From contig NZ_CP140255.1 in the NCBI RefSeq assembly GCF_034479615.1, positions 4,030,001 to 4,094,000 of the forward strand: a DNA stretch of 64,000 nucleotides, read 5' to 3'. This document shows, in pieces, positions 26,129 to 34,614 of this stretch. This DNA comes from Vreelandella neptunia. GTDB lineage: Bacteria; Pseudomonadota; Gammaproteobacteria; Pseudomonadales; Halomonadaceae. Below the pieces are notes generated by a model. The model did not search any database. It was given only the letters and a program-made list of their open reading frames with translations, and had not been told where the DNA came from. Position numbers and translations under genes: made by a program. How positions within the stretch are numbered: position 1 is the stretch's first letter; every line of letters begins with the position of its first letter.

Positions 26129-27415
26129 ATGACAATTGTATTAGGCGCTATTGCCGACGACTTCACTGGGGCCACGGATCTTGCCAATAACTTGGTGCGC
26201 GGCGGTATGCGCTGCCTGCAGGTAATTGGCGTGCCCCAACAAGAGATCGACCTCACTGATATCGATGCGGTGGTCGTGGCGCTGAAATCGCGTTCCTGCC
26301 CGGTGGGCGAAGCCGTGGCGGACTCTCTGGCCGCCCTTGAGTGGCTTCGCCAGCAGGGGGCCCGGCAGTTGTTCTTCAAGTACTGCTCCACCTTTGACTC
26401 CACCGACCAGGGCAATATCGGCCCGGTTACGGATGCGCTGCTGGAAGCGCTAGGAGCGCATCAAACGGTGATGGTGCCCGCTTTCCCGATTAACGGCCGT
26501 ACGGTTTACCAAGGCCATCTGTTTGTGGGCGACCGCTTGCTCAACGACAGCGGTATGCAGCACCACCCGCTCACGCCGATGAAGGATGCCGACCTAGTAC
26601 GAGTGCTCTCTCGCCAAACACCACACCCAGTGGGTTTAGCCAATCGCGCCATACTAGCTAAAGGATCGGAGGCCACCAGTGCGCATTTATTATCACTGGC
26701 CGAGCACGGCATGCGCCATGTGATCTGTGACTCCTTGGATGAGCAGGATTTGGACGTGCTGGCCGACGCTACCGTCTTGATGCCGTTAGTCACAGGTGGG
26801 TCTGGTCTGGGGCAGGCGCTGCCAGCTCAATACCGTGCCCAGGGCTGGCTAGAAAGGATCACTGAGCCGGGCCGTTTATCTCCTGCTTCAGGCGGTGCGC
26901 TAGTGCTCTCCGGCAGTTGCTCCCGTGCGACGCTGGCCCAGGTGGCGGATTTTTTGGCCAAGTACCCCGACGGTGGCTTTGCCCTGGATCCGTTATCGCT
27001 AAGTGAAGGAGACAAGCAGTGGGAGCAAGCGCTGGCCTTTGCTCTGGAGCGTTTATCCAGCAACGCTCCGGTATTGATCTACGCCTCAGCGGATCCAGAG
27101 AGAGTGAAAGCCGCACAAGCCGAACTGGGCGTGGAACGTGCAGGTCATCTAGTCGAAGAGGCTTTGAGCCAACTGGCTGTCACGCTGGTCAACGAAGGCG
27201 TGGGCCGCTTGCTGGTCGCCGGGGGTGAAACTTCCGGCGCGGTGGTCTCAGCACTCGGCATTACTACCCTACGGATTGGTGAGCAGATTGATCCAGGCGT
27301 ACCTTGGACTCAAGCCCCACTGGCGGTACGCGAGGCACCATTGTCGCTTGCGTTGAAGTCTGGCAATTTCGGCGGCGTCGACTTCTTTACCCGGGCGTTT
27401 GAGGTGTTGGCATGA
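26129..27415 (+). CDS. DUF1537 (OtnK-type) four-carbon acid sugar kinase
   Basis: A 428-residue DUF1537 kinase. The N-terminal substrate domain opens with GAIADDFTGATDLANNLVRG. The C-terminal nucleotide domain has the family GGETSGAVVSALG and ends LKSGNFGGVDFFTRA. DUF1537 proteins phosphorylate 3-oxo-tetronates, threonate/erythronate or 3-oxo-isoapionate in acid-sugar pathways. The ATG at 26129 is preferred to the one 9 bp earlier because GGA is then 8 bp upstream. The stop overlaps the aldolase start (ATGA), so substrate phosphorylation and cleavage are translationally coupled. The pairing with a class II aldolase fits OtnK best. Confidence 0.88.
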   Translation: MTIVLGAIADDFTGATDLANNLVRGGMRCLQVIGVPQQEIDLTDIDAVVVALKSRSCPVGEAVADSLAALEWLRQQGARQLFFKYCSTFDSTDQGNIGPVTDALLEALGAHQTVMVPAFPINGRTVYQGHLFVGDRLLNDSGMQHHPLTPMKDADLVRVLSRQTPHPVGLANRAILAKGSEATSAHLLSLAEHGMRHVICDSLDEQDLDVLADATVLMPLVTGGSGLGQALPAQYRAQGWLERITEPGRLSPASGGALVLSGSCSRATLAQVADFLAKYPDGGFALDPLSLSEGDKQWEQALAFALERLSSNAPVLIYASADPERVKAAQAELGVERAGHLVEEALSQLAVTLVNEGVGRLLVAGGETSGAVVSALGITTLRIGEQIDPGVPWTQAPLAVREAPLSLALKSGNFGGVDFFTRAFEVLA

Positions 27416-28071
27416 GCATCCACTTGCATCGCCATTCTCAGAACAGCATGCGGGAGCAGATCAGCACGCTGGGGAAATCGCTATTTGACCGCGGCCTGAC
27501 CATGGGTTCCAGCGGTAATATCAGCGTGCGCCTGGACGATGGCGGCTGGCTGATGACTCCCACCAACGCCTGCTTGGGGCGGCTGGATCCTGCACGAATA
27601 TCCCACCTGGATAACAGCGGCCAACTGCTGAGTGGAGACAAGCCTACCAAAGAGCAGTTTTTGCACATGGCAATGTACGAGGAGCGACCGCAATCCGGAG
27701 CGATTGTGCATCTGCACTCCACTCACTCTGTAGCGGTCTCTTGCCTGCCCGAAGTGGATCCCTGCGACTGCATACCACCGCTCACCGCCTACTACGTGAT
27801 GCGGGTGGGCAAGCTACCGCTGGTGCCGTATCACATTCCCGGTGACCCAAAGCTGGGCGATGCAGTACGGGGATTAGCGGGCAAGCATAGCGCGGTACTA
27901 CTGGCCAACCACGGCCCAGTGGTGGCAGGGAAAAACCTCGAAGCTGCGGTGTATGCCACTGAAGAGCTGGAAGAGACCGCCAAGCTCTACCTGCTGCTAC
28001 GGGGCGAGAACCCGCGCGGGCTAACGCCGGAACAGGTGGTCGAGCTGGAAGCACGCTTTCCAAGAGACTAA
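27412..28071 (+). CDS. Class II aldolase/adducin family (OtnC-like)
   Basis: A 219-residue protein of the L-fuculose-phosphate aldolase/OtnC family. Motifs are TMGSSGNISVRL (phosphate binding), KPTKEQFLHMAMY (catalytic acid region), HLHSTHSVAVSCL (zinc histidines) and ANHGPVVAGKNLEAAV (third zinc histidine). With OtnK-type kinases, OtnC splits and decarboxylates 3-oxo-tetronate 4-phosphate to dihydroxyacetone phosphate and CO2. It is the last gene of the island-2 operon. Its end overlaps by 4 bp the convergent lrp-type gene. Confidence 0.87.
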   Translation: MSIHLHRHSQNSMREQISTLGKSLFDRGLTMGSSGNISVRLDDGGWLMTPTNACLGRLDPARISHLDNSGQLLSGDKPTKEQFLHMAMYEERPQSGAIVHLHSTHSVAVSCLPEVDPCDCIPPLTAYYVMRVGKLPLVPYHIPGDPKLGDAVRGLAGKHSAVLLANHGPVVAGKNLEAAVYATEELEETAKLYLLLRGENPRGLTPEQVVELEARFPRD

Positions 28072-28574
28072 ACCAGCACTTTATGGGTAGAGACCACCTG
28101 TCGCAGCCCCATAAACGAGCGGATCTGGCGCACGCCGGGTAGGTAGAGTAGTTGTTCAGCGTGCAGCCTGTTAAAGCTTTGGCTGTCCCGGGTGCGCACT
28201 AGCATAAAGTAATCAAACTCCCCGGTGACCACGTGGCACTCCATACAGCCAGAAACCTTCTGGGCCGCCTCTTCAAAGGCGGCGAAGGATTCCGGCGTCG
28301 AGCGATCCAGCACCACGCCAATCAACACCACCATACCTGCCTGAAGCTGCTCTGGGTCTAAATGCGCCACCACTCGGCTGATGACCCCATCCCGCTTGAG
28401 CCTTTCCACCCTGCGTAAACACGCCGCCGGGCTCAAGTTCACCTGCTCCGCCAGTGCCACATTGGAGAGCGTGGCATCTTCCTGAAGTAGTTTAAGGATA
28501 CGCCGATCTGTTCGATCTAGTTCAGCGGCCTGATCATCAGGCTCAGGGCGTGAACGGGAGGTTTTTGCACACAC
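28068..28574 (-). CDS. acdR: Lrp/AsnC-family regulator, likely AcdR
   Basis: A 168-residue Lrp-type protein. The helix-turn-helix is at about residues 20-65 (LDRTDRRILKLLQEDATLSN and LSPAACLRRVERLKRDGVI). The RAM effector domain follows, with GCMECHVVTGEFDYFMLV and a C-terminal VVSTHKVLV. It starts at GTG. It lies divergent from and 200 bp away from the ACC deaminase gene, the same arrangement as acdR-acdS in pseudomonads, where AcdR activates acdS. No clear Lrp box was identified in the AT-rich gap. Confidence 0.85.
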   Translation of the reverse strand: MCAKTSRSRPEPDDQAAELDRTDRRILKLLQEDATLSNVALAEQVNLSPAACLRRVERLKRDGVISRVVAHLDPEQLQAGMVVLIGVVLDRSTPESFAAFEEAAQKVSGCMECHVVTGEFDYFMLVRTRDSQSFNRLHAEQLLYLPGVRQIRSFMGLRQVVSTHKVLV

Positions 28575-28777
28575 TATTATTTACCTTATTCATCTATAGA
28601 CACTATTCAAACCCATATAAAACATGTTTTAGAAACCTTTATTGCTTTAAACCAGCCAAATTTGCAACACAAAAATCATAGCTAACACTTACTATAAATA
28701 GCAGAGAGCACGCCAATTGTTCACAACAACCTTAGCCGCCCTATATCGCACCCAATGTTTTAAAGCTGGAGATTGCT

Positions 28778-29794
28778 ATGAACCTCGAACGCTTCCCACG
28801 TTACCCACTCACCTTTGGCCCCTCTCCCATTACACCGCTCAAGCGGCTAAGCGAACATTTAGGCGGTGAAGTAGAGCTCTACGCCAAGCGTGAAGACTGC
28901 AACAGCGGTTTGGCCTTTGGGGGTAACAAGACCCGCAAGCTTGAGTATCTGATTCCTGAAGCGCTGGAACAGGGCTGCGATACGCTGGTATCTATTGGCG
29001 GTATTCAATCCAACCAGACCCGCCAAGTCGCCGCCGTTGCCGCTCATTTGGGCATGCAGTGTGTGCTGGTACAGGAGAACTGGGTCAACTACTCCGACGC
29101 GGTGTATGACCGTGTGGGCAATATCGAGATGTCGCGCATCATGGGTGCCGATGTACGCTTGGATGACGCCGGGTTCGATATCGGCATTCGCCCCAGCTGG
29201 GAGCAGGCCATGGAAGATGTTCGCCAGCGCGGTGGTAAGCCATTCCCGATTCCCGCTGGTTGCTCCGAGCACCCTTACGGCGGCTTAGGCTTTGTAGGCT
29301 TTGCTGAAGAGGTGCGCCAGCAGGAGAAAGAGCTGGGCTTCACGTTTGACTATATCGTGGTGTGCTCGGTTACCGGCAGCACCCAGGCGGGCATGGTGGT
29401 GGGGTTTGCCGCCGATGGCCGTGCCCAGCGAGTGATTGGCATTGATGCCTCTGCCAAGCCTGAGCAAACCCGTGAACAGATCCTGCGCATTGCGCGTAAT
29501 ACGGCCGAGCTGGTGGAATTGGAAGGCGGTGTTAGCGATGACGATGTCATTTTGGATACCCGCTACGGCGGCCCCGAGTACGGCCTGCCCAACGAAGGCA
29601 CGCTGGAAGCCATTCGCCTCTGTGCTCGTCTGGAGGGTGTGCTTACCGACCCGGTTTACGAAGGTAAATCCATGCACGGCATGATCGACATGGTGCGCAA
29701 CGGTGAATTTCCGCCAGGCTCCAAGGTGCTCTACGCCCACCTAGGCGGCGTACCTGCGTTAAATGCCTATAGTTTCCTGTTTAGAAATGGATAA
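28778..29794 (+). CDS. acdS: 1-Aminocyclopropane-1-carboxylate deaminase
   Basis: A 338-residue PLP enzyme that opens and deaminates ACC, the plant ethylene precursor, to 2-oxobutyrate and ammonia. All diagnostic residues fall at their standard numbers: the PLP lysine K51 (GNKTRK), S78, Y294 and E295 (VYEGKS), and L322 (AHLGG). D-cysteine desulfhydrases, the main look-alike, differ at 295 and 322. Length is exactly that of Pseudomonas AcdS. GGAG precedes the ATG. Together with the divergent acdR it forms a two-gene unit. It suggests a plant- or alga-associated lifestyle or use of ACC as a nitrogen source. Confidence 0.95.
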   Translation: MNLERFPRYPLTFGPSPITPLKRLSEHLGGEVELYAKREDCNSGLAFGGNKTRKLEYLIPEALEQGCDTLVSIGGIQSNQTRQVAAVAAHLGMQCVLVQENWVNYSDAVYDRVGNIEMSRIMGADVRLDDAGFDIGIRPSWEQAMEDVRQRGGKPFPIPAGCSEHPYGGLGFVGFAEEVRQQEKELGFTFDYIVVCSVTGSTQAGMVVGFAADGRAQRVIGIDASAKPEQTREQILRIARNTAELVELEGGVSDDDVILDTRYGGPEYGLPNEGTLEAIRLCARLEGVLTDPVYEGKSMHGMIDMVRNGEFPPGSKVLYAHLGGVPALNAYSFLFRNG

Positions 29795-29923
29795 GGAATA
29801 AAATACCTGCCTCGAACCGTCTGATACAGCGCCTCAATGACGCCGATCAGGCGGTTACTGCTGTACAAATAATGCACACCCTTTAGTCTTGGCGTATAAG
29901 ATGCTCACTCATGAGGATACGCC

Positions 29924-30265
29924 ATGTCTTCAACGCTTCCCGCACATCTCACCCTTGAAGAACTAGCGCAATGTTCCGCACCGCTGCCCGATGTAGAAGT
30001 ACACGGACTCGATATGGGCTGGTACATCGTGCGCCTGCATCAGGATAACGCCATCAGCGTGCTTACCGACCAGAATGGTGAGGCGCAACGCTTTACCGGT
30101 ACGCAGTGGATTGGTCGCGCGCTGGCGCCGCTGGGTTTCACCCACGGTACGCTGACCTGGGCCGACGCCGATGATGAGATGATTGGCACCGACGTACCGC
30201 CCGTTTCTGCCCAGCAGCGCATGGTCTATGGTGTTCGCGTGGCGTTCAACCATACCTGTCTATAA
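29924..30265 (+). CDS. Small DUF6482-like protein
   Basis: A 113-residue soluble protein without signal peptide or membrane segment. The central VHGLDMGWYIVRLHQDNAIS and following LTDQNGEAQRF resemble DUF6482 proteins of halomonads and pseudomonads, as far as I can recall that family. GAGGA stands before the ATG. The function is unknown. It lies alone between acdS and mgtE; the 129-bp gap upstream of it holds nothing recognisable. Confidence 0.6.
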   Translation: MSSTLPAHLTLEELAQCSAPLPDVEVHGLDMGWYIVRLHQDNAISVLTDQNGEAQRFTGTQWIGRALAPLGFTHGTLTWADADDEMIGTDVPPVSAQQRMVYGVRVAFNHTCL

Positions 30266-30333
30266 CATTCATAAAGCGAGCCGCCAGGAGTTTGCACTTC
30301 TTTAACACTTAGCTTCCAACAAGGACGGACTCT

Positions 30334-31689
30334 ATGCGCGATGATGAAAAATACACCAATTCCGAAGAGCAGCTACTCTACCTTCAAAACCTGCTAGATG
30401 ACCAAGACACAGCGGCATTACAAGCGTATTTCTCTGAACTCGATATTTTAGACATCGCGCGAACGCTGGAGTCCTTCCCGGCCAAAACGCGAGATTTTCT
30501 TTGGGAGTATGTCCCCGACGATTTAATCGGCGAGGTTCTTGCTGAAGTTGACGAAGACATCCGCGCTGACTACATCGAAGACTTATCGGCCAGCGATGTA
30601 GAGCAAATTGTTAAAGGCTTGGATGCTCAAGAAGTTGCTGAAGTTTTAGATGTTGCCGATGAAGCCATAAAAACCAGCGTTTACGCTAGCTTAGAGCAAG
30701 AAATCCGCGCCCAGGTTGAGAATCTTCACGCCTATGAAGATGACGTTGTTGGCCGTTACATGGATCCCGAGACGGTCAATGTAAAACAGGGCGTGTCGTT
30801 AGAGGCCGTACAGCGCTATATCCGCATCCACCATCTGCTCGACGATGAGTCGCAACAGATCATGATTACGGATAAAGACAAACGCTTACTCGGCACTTTG
30901 ACCCTGATTGATTTAATCAAGCAACCACAAGATGCGATGGTTGATGATTACATGGATGACTTTTTTACCCTAAATGATCAAATGAAAGTCAGTGATGCAG
31001 CGGCGTTATTGCGCTCTAAAGAGCTACACTTTGTGCCCGTGTGCGATAGCGATGGGTTACTAGTAGGTCAGCTAAACGCCGCCGACGTACTTGAAATCAC
31101 CCAAGACGACGCTGACATGACGTTAAAGCATATGTCCGGCGTCAGTAACGAAGAGGAAGTCTTCACGCCCGTTTTACGCAGTGCGAAAAGTCGCGGCATT
31201 TGGCTGGGTATTAATCTGTTAACGGCTTTTTTAGCCGCCTTCGTTATCGGGCAATTTGAAGCGGCCTTAGATCAAATCGTGGCGCTGGCCATTTTGATGC
31301 CGGTGGTGGCGAGCATGGGGGGTATTGCGGGTAGCCAAACCCTCACCGTGGTTATACGCGGCTTGGCGCTGGGCCAACTTGCGGGCAACAACGTCCGCTG
31401 GCTGTATAACAAAGAGATGTGGGTGGGTATGAGTAACGGTTTGGTGTGGGCATTAGTGGTCGGCTTGATTTCCCATATTTGGTTTAGCGACACCATGATT
31501 ACGCTGGTGATCACCCTGGCCATCTTTATCAATATGAGCCTCGCCAACTTATCCGGCGTACTCATCCCCATGGTGTTGAAAAAACTCCAGATCGACCCCG
31601 CGTTATCCGGCGCGGTTATTTTGACGACCGTTACCGATGTGGTCGGCTTTTTATCCTTCTTAGGACTCGCGACGCTGATTATTCTGTAA
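30334..31689 (+). CDS. mgtE: Magnesium transporter MgtE
   Basis: A 451-residue MgtE-type Mg2+ channel. An acidic N domain of helical repeats (about 25-130, e.g. SASDVEQIVKGLDAQEVAEV) is followed by two CBS domains (about 135-255; the first opens GRYMDPETVNVKQGVSLEAV). A five-helix membrane domain follows (about 285-450) with the family segment ILMPVVASMGGIAGSQTLTV. The N and CBS domains gate the pore according to intracellular Mg2+. AAGGA precedes the ATG. No leader long enough for an Mg2+ riboswitch is present. Confidence 0.95.
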   Translation: MRDDEKYTNSEEQLLYLQNLLDDQDTAALQAYFSELDILDIARTLESFPAKTRDFLWEYVPDDLIGEVLAEVDEDIRADYIEDLSASDVEQIVKGLDAQEVAEVLDVADEAIKTSVYASLEQEIRAQVENLHAYEDDVVGRYMDPETVNVKQGVSLEAVQRYIRIHHLLDDESQQIMITDKDKRLLGTLTLIDLIKQPQDAMVDDYMDDFFTLNDQMKVSDAAALLRSKELHFVPVCDSDGLLVGQLNAADVLEITQDDADMTLKHMSGVSNEEEVFTPVLRSAKSRGIWLGINLLTAFLAAFVIGQFEAALDQIVALAILMPVVASMGGIAGSQTLTVVIRGLALGQLAGNNVRWLYNKEMWVGMSNGLVWALVVGLISHIWFSDTMITLVITLAIFINMSLANLSGVLIPMVLKKLQIDPALSGAVILTTVTDVVGFLSFLGLATLIIL

Positions 31690-31706
31690 CTTTTTCCTCC
31701 CGGCAG

Positions 31707-31738
31707 GCGCCTGGGCGTTGATTTAAAAGCCCAGGCGC
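31707..31738. terminator. Hairpin between convergent mgtE and gfo genes
   Basis: A perfect 10-bp GC-rich stem (31707-31716 with 31729-31738, GCGCCTGGGC and its complement) with a 12-nt AT-rich loop sits in the 64-bp gap between two convergent stop codons. There is no U-tract on either side, so it is not a canonical terminator. Its position suggests a bidirectional termination or 3'-end protecting role. Confidence 0.5.
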
Positions 31739-31753
31739 TCAAGGCAGAAGCAA

Positions 31754-32878
31754 CTACGGTACCGTCACCCACTGCCCCGTCTGATCTGACGTTTCGATGG
31801 CATCTATTAATCGATTCACCCGCGCGGCTTCGCGGAAGTCTGGATAGAGGGGGCGGTCGTTGATGATGCCTTCGACCAGGTCGCGCACCTCGATAACCTT
31901 CTGATCGTTATAGCCCAGGCCGTGACCCGGCGCGGGACTGAACGCCGCATAGTCAGGGTGTTCGGGGCCCGCCAACAGGGTGGTGAAGCCGCGCCTGCCG
32001 TGGGCATCCCCATGGCGATATAGCTGCAGCTCGCTCATGCGTTCCTGGTCAAACACAATGGCGCCTTTGGTGCCCGTTAGCGTGTAGGCCAGGCCCATTT
32101 TGCGGCCAGCCGCCACCCGGGAGGTTTCGATATTACCGATTAATCCCTGGTCAAAGCGCAGCATGGCTTGGGCTTGGTCATCGTTCTCTACCGCCGCCAT
32201 ACCGCTACCGTCGGCCTTGGGCCGAGTGGGGATAACGGTTTGTAGCTGACCGCATACCTTGGCAATGCGCTGCCCGGTTAAAAACTCGGCCATATTGAGA
32301 ATATGCGAGCCCACATCGCCCAGCGCACCGGCACCTGCCGTTGCCCGCTGTGTATGCCAGTCGTGGGGCTTTTCCGGGTCGAGCAGGTAATCCTCGTTGT
32401 GCCGCCCACGAAAGTGAATCAGCTCACCAATTTCACCGCTGGCAACAACCTGGCGGGCCAGCTGGGTGGCGGAATTGCGAATATAGTTAAAGCCCACCAG
32501 GGTTTTGACGCCCGCCTTTTCAGCCGCAACGACCATCTCGTCGGCGTCTACCGTGCTCAGCGCCAGCGGCTTTTCGGCGTAAACATGTTTACCGGCGGCA
32601 ATGGCGGCCAGCGCCATCTCTTTATGCAGGAAATTGGGCGCGCAGATATCCACCACGTCCACGTCACTGTCGGCCACCAGGGCGCGCCAATCGCCGGTGG
32701 CGCGGGCAAATCCCCAGGCCCGCGCTCGGCTCTCTGCCGTGGCGAGGTCGACATCCGCCAGCAGTTCGCAAACGGGCTTGGCGGGCAGTTCAAAAACGCT
32801 GGACGCCGCATGAAAGGCAATGGCGTGGGCTTTGCCCATAAAGCCGGTGCCGATTAGGCCAATTTTGAGGGTTTTCAT
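31754..32878 (-). CDS. Gfo/Idh/MocA-family dehydrogenase at the end of the inositol operon
   Basis: A 374-residue NAD(P)-dependent oxidoreductase. The Rossmann motif is at the N-terminus (KIGLIGTGFMGKAHA), the EKPLA catalytic lysine motif near residue 100, and GDVGSHILNMAEFL in the substrate domain. The start at 32878 is chosen because the preceding 31 codons look non-coding and lie in a repeat. Members oxidise or interconvert inositols and sugars. Lying about 200 bp after iolA, it may be a second inositol (e.g. scyllo-inositol) dehydrogenase beside iolG. Exact substrate unknown. Confidence 0.8.
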   Translation of the reverse strand: MKTLKIGLIGTGFMGKAHAIAFHAASSVFELPAKPVCELLADVDLATAESRARAWGFARATGDWRALVADSDVDVVDICAPNFLHKEMALAAIAAGKHVYAEKPLALSTVDADEMVVAAEKAGVKTLVGFNYIRNSATQLARQVVASGEIGELIHFRGRHNEDYLLDPEKPHDWHTQRATAGAGALGDVGSHILNMAEFLTGQRIAKVCGQLQTVIPTRPKADGSGMAAVENDDQAQAMLRFDQGLIGNIETSRVAAGRKMGLAYTLTGTKGAIVFDQERMSELQLYRHGDAHGRRGFTTLLAGPEHPDYAAFSPAPGHGLGYNDQKVIEVRDLVEGIINDRPLYPDFREAARVNRLIDAIETSDQTGQWVTVP

Positions 32879-32933
32879 TGTGGTTATCCCTGCTAACAAT
32901 TTCACTGCCAGTAAAATAAAGACTCCATAAAGG

Positions 32934-33036
32934 TGGTGTGAGGGCAGGTTGAAGCGAGGGTCTTTCGCCATGGATGGCGAAAGTAGCGCCCATGGACGGG
33001 TTCACAGCGCCCTCGCGGAAATCTGCCCTCATCACC
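32934..33036. repeat. Nested intergenic inverted repeat of about 100 bp
   Basis: Arms pair from outside in: GGTG 32934-32937 with CACC 33033-33036; TGAGGGCAG 32939-32947 with CTGCCCTCA 33023-33031; GCGAGGG 32954-32960 with CCCTCGC 33010-33016; an internal hairpin CTTTCGCC 32962-32969 with GGCGAAAG 32976-32983. It fills most of the gap between iolA and the Gfo/Idh/MocA gene. It resembles dispersed intergenic palindromes (REP/MITE-like) and may modulate downstream expression. Confidence 0.6.
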
Positions 33037-33076
33037 AGATATACTGGCCTGTTTTAGTGGCCCACTTTCAGGTTGT

Positions 33077-34579
33077 TTACATGGTCGGCATGGTGAAGTG
33101 GTTGGTCTCTTCACGAATGCCGCTGGGCCAGCGCTGGGTAATGGTCTTCATGCGGGTGTAGAAACGTACACCGTCGGGGCCGTGCATATGCAGCGGGCCA
33201 AACAGCGAGCGCTTCCAGCCACCGAAGCTGTGGAACGCCATAGGTACCGGGATTGGTACGTTAACGCCGACCATGCCGACCTGGATCTGCTCGCAGTACT
33301 GACGCGCCGCATCGCCATCCCGGGTAAAGATCGCCGTACCATTGCCGTATTCGTGGGCATTGATCATGCTGACCGCCTCGTCGAAGCTGGCCACGCGAGC
33401 AATCGCCAACACCGGGCCGAAGATCTCTTCGGAGTGAATACGCATGCTGGGCGTGACATGGTCAAACAGACTGCCGCCGATAAAGTAGCCATCCCCTGCG
33501 CCGTCAATCGTGGTCTGGCGACAGTCGACCACTAACTCTGCGCCTTCATCCACGCCGGTTTGGATATAACCCGCCACTTTTTCGCGGTGCTCGCGGGTGA
33601 TCAGCGGCCCCATATCGTTATCCGGGCCATCGACCAGGCCAGGCCCAACTGTCAGCTTATCAAGTTCGGCCACCAGTTTTTCGCGCAGACGGTTGGCGGT
33701 CTCTTCGCCAACGGGTACGGCCACCGAAATCGCCATGCAGCGCTCGCCTGCCGAGCCATAGGCCGCCCCCATCAGGGCACCCACGGCCTGATCGAGATCC
33801 GCATCGGGCATGATCACCATATGGTTTTTGGCACCGCCCAGGGCCTGAACACGCTTGCCATGGGCTGATGCGGTAGCGTAGATGTACTCGGCAATTGGGG
33901 TAGAGCCCACAAAGCTAACCGCTTGAACACGCTCATCAGTAAGCAGTACATCCACCGCTTCTTTATCACCATTGACGACATTAAAGACACCATCCGGCAG
34001 ACCCGCTTCTTTAAGCAGCTCGGCTAAGCGCAGCGGCGTAGAGGGATCTTTTTCCGAAGGTTTCATGACGAAGGTGTTGCCGCAGGCCAGCGCAATGGGG
34101 AACATCCACATGGGCACCATGGCGGGAAAGTTGAACGGCGAGATACCTACACACACGCCCAGCGGCTGCATCATCGAGTAGCTATCCACGCCGGTGCCGA
34201 CGTTCATGGAGTGCTCGCCCTTCTGCAGGTGGGGAATGCCACAGGCAAACTCGACTACTTCCAGGCCGCGGGTCACTTCGCCTTTGGCGTCAGAAAACAC
34301 CTTGCCGTGTTCGCTGGAAATCAGGCGCGCCAGCTCATCGGTATGCTCCTCAACCAGCGCCTTGAACTTAAACAGGATACGCGAGCGCTTCAGCGGCGAG
34401 GTTTTTGACCAGGCGACAAAGGCCTCATCGGCGATACGCACCGCTTCGCGGGTTTCGTCAACGGTGGCCAGCGCCACCTGGGCGCTCTGCTCACCGGTGG
34501 CTGGATTATAAACCGGCGAAGTGCGCTGGCTCTGACCGGTGGAGAGCTGACCATTAAGATAGTGGGATAACGTTTGCAT
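33077..34579 (-). CDS. iolA: Methylmalonate-semialdehyde dehydrogenase (acylating), IolA/MmsA
   Basis: A 500-residue aldehyde dehydrogenase. NAD-binding features are SPFNFPAMVPMWMFPIAL and FVGSTPIAEYIY. The catalytic cysteine is C281 in AGERCMA, the MmsA-type context, preceded by LGGAKNHMVIMPDAD. It converts malonate semialdehyde (from inositol) or methylmalonate semialdehyde (from valine) to acetyl- or propionyl-CoA with CO2 release. Its place in the iol operon indicates the inositol role. AGGAG precedes the ATG. Confidence 0.93.
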   Translation of the reverse strand: MQTLSHYLNGQLSTGQSQRTSPVYNPATGEQSAQVALATVDETREAVRIADEAFVAWSKTSPLKRSRILFKFKALVEEHTDELARLISSEHGKVFSDAKGEVTRGLEVVEFACGIPHLQKGEHSMNVGTGVDSYSMMQPLGVCVGISPFNFPAMVPMWMFPIALACGNTFVMKPSEKDPSTPLRLAELLKEAGLPDGVFNVVNGDKEAVDVLLTDERVQAVSFVGSTPIAEYIYATASAHGKRVQALGGAKNHMVIMPDADLDQAVGALMGAAYGSAGERCMAISVAVPVGEETANRLREKLVAELDKLTVGPGLVDGPDNDMGPLITREHREKVAGYIQTGVDEGAELVVDCRQTTIDGAGDGYFIGGSLFDHVTPSMRIHSEEIFGPVLAIARVASFDEAVSMINAHEYGNGTAIFTRDGDAARQYCEQIQVGMVGVNVPIPVPMAFHSFGGWKRSLFGPLHMHGPDGVRFYTRMKTITQRWPSGIREETNHFTMPTM

Positions 34580-34614
34580 ATAGGCTCCTGATTAAAAGGC
34601 GCCGCTGGCGCTGT

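Noticed and set aside
28778..29794. D-cysteine desulfhydrase as identity of the PLP enzyme
   Set aside because: E295 and L322 are present, which mark ACC deaminase.
30266..30333. Mg2+ riboswitch upstream of mgtE
   Set aside because: Only 68 bp separate the genes, too short for a known Mg2+ riboswitch, and no conserved helices were seen.
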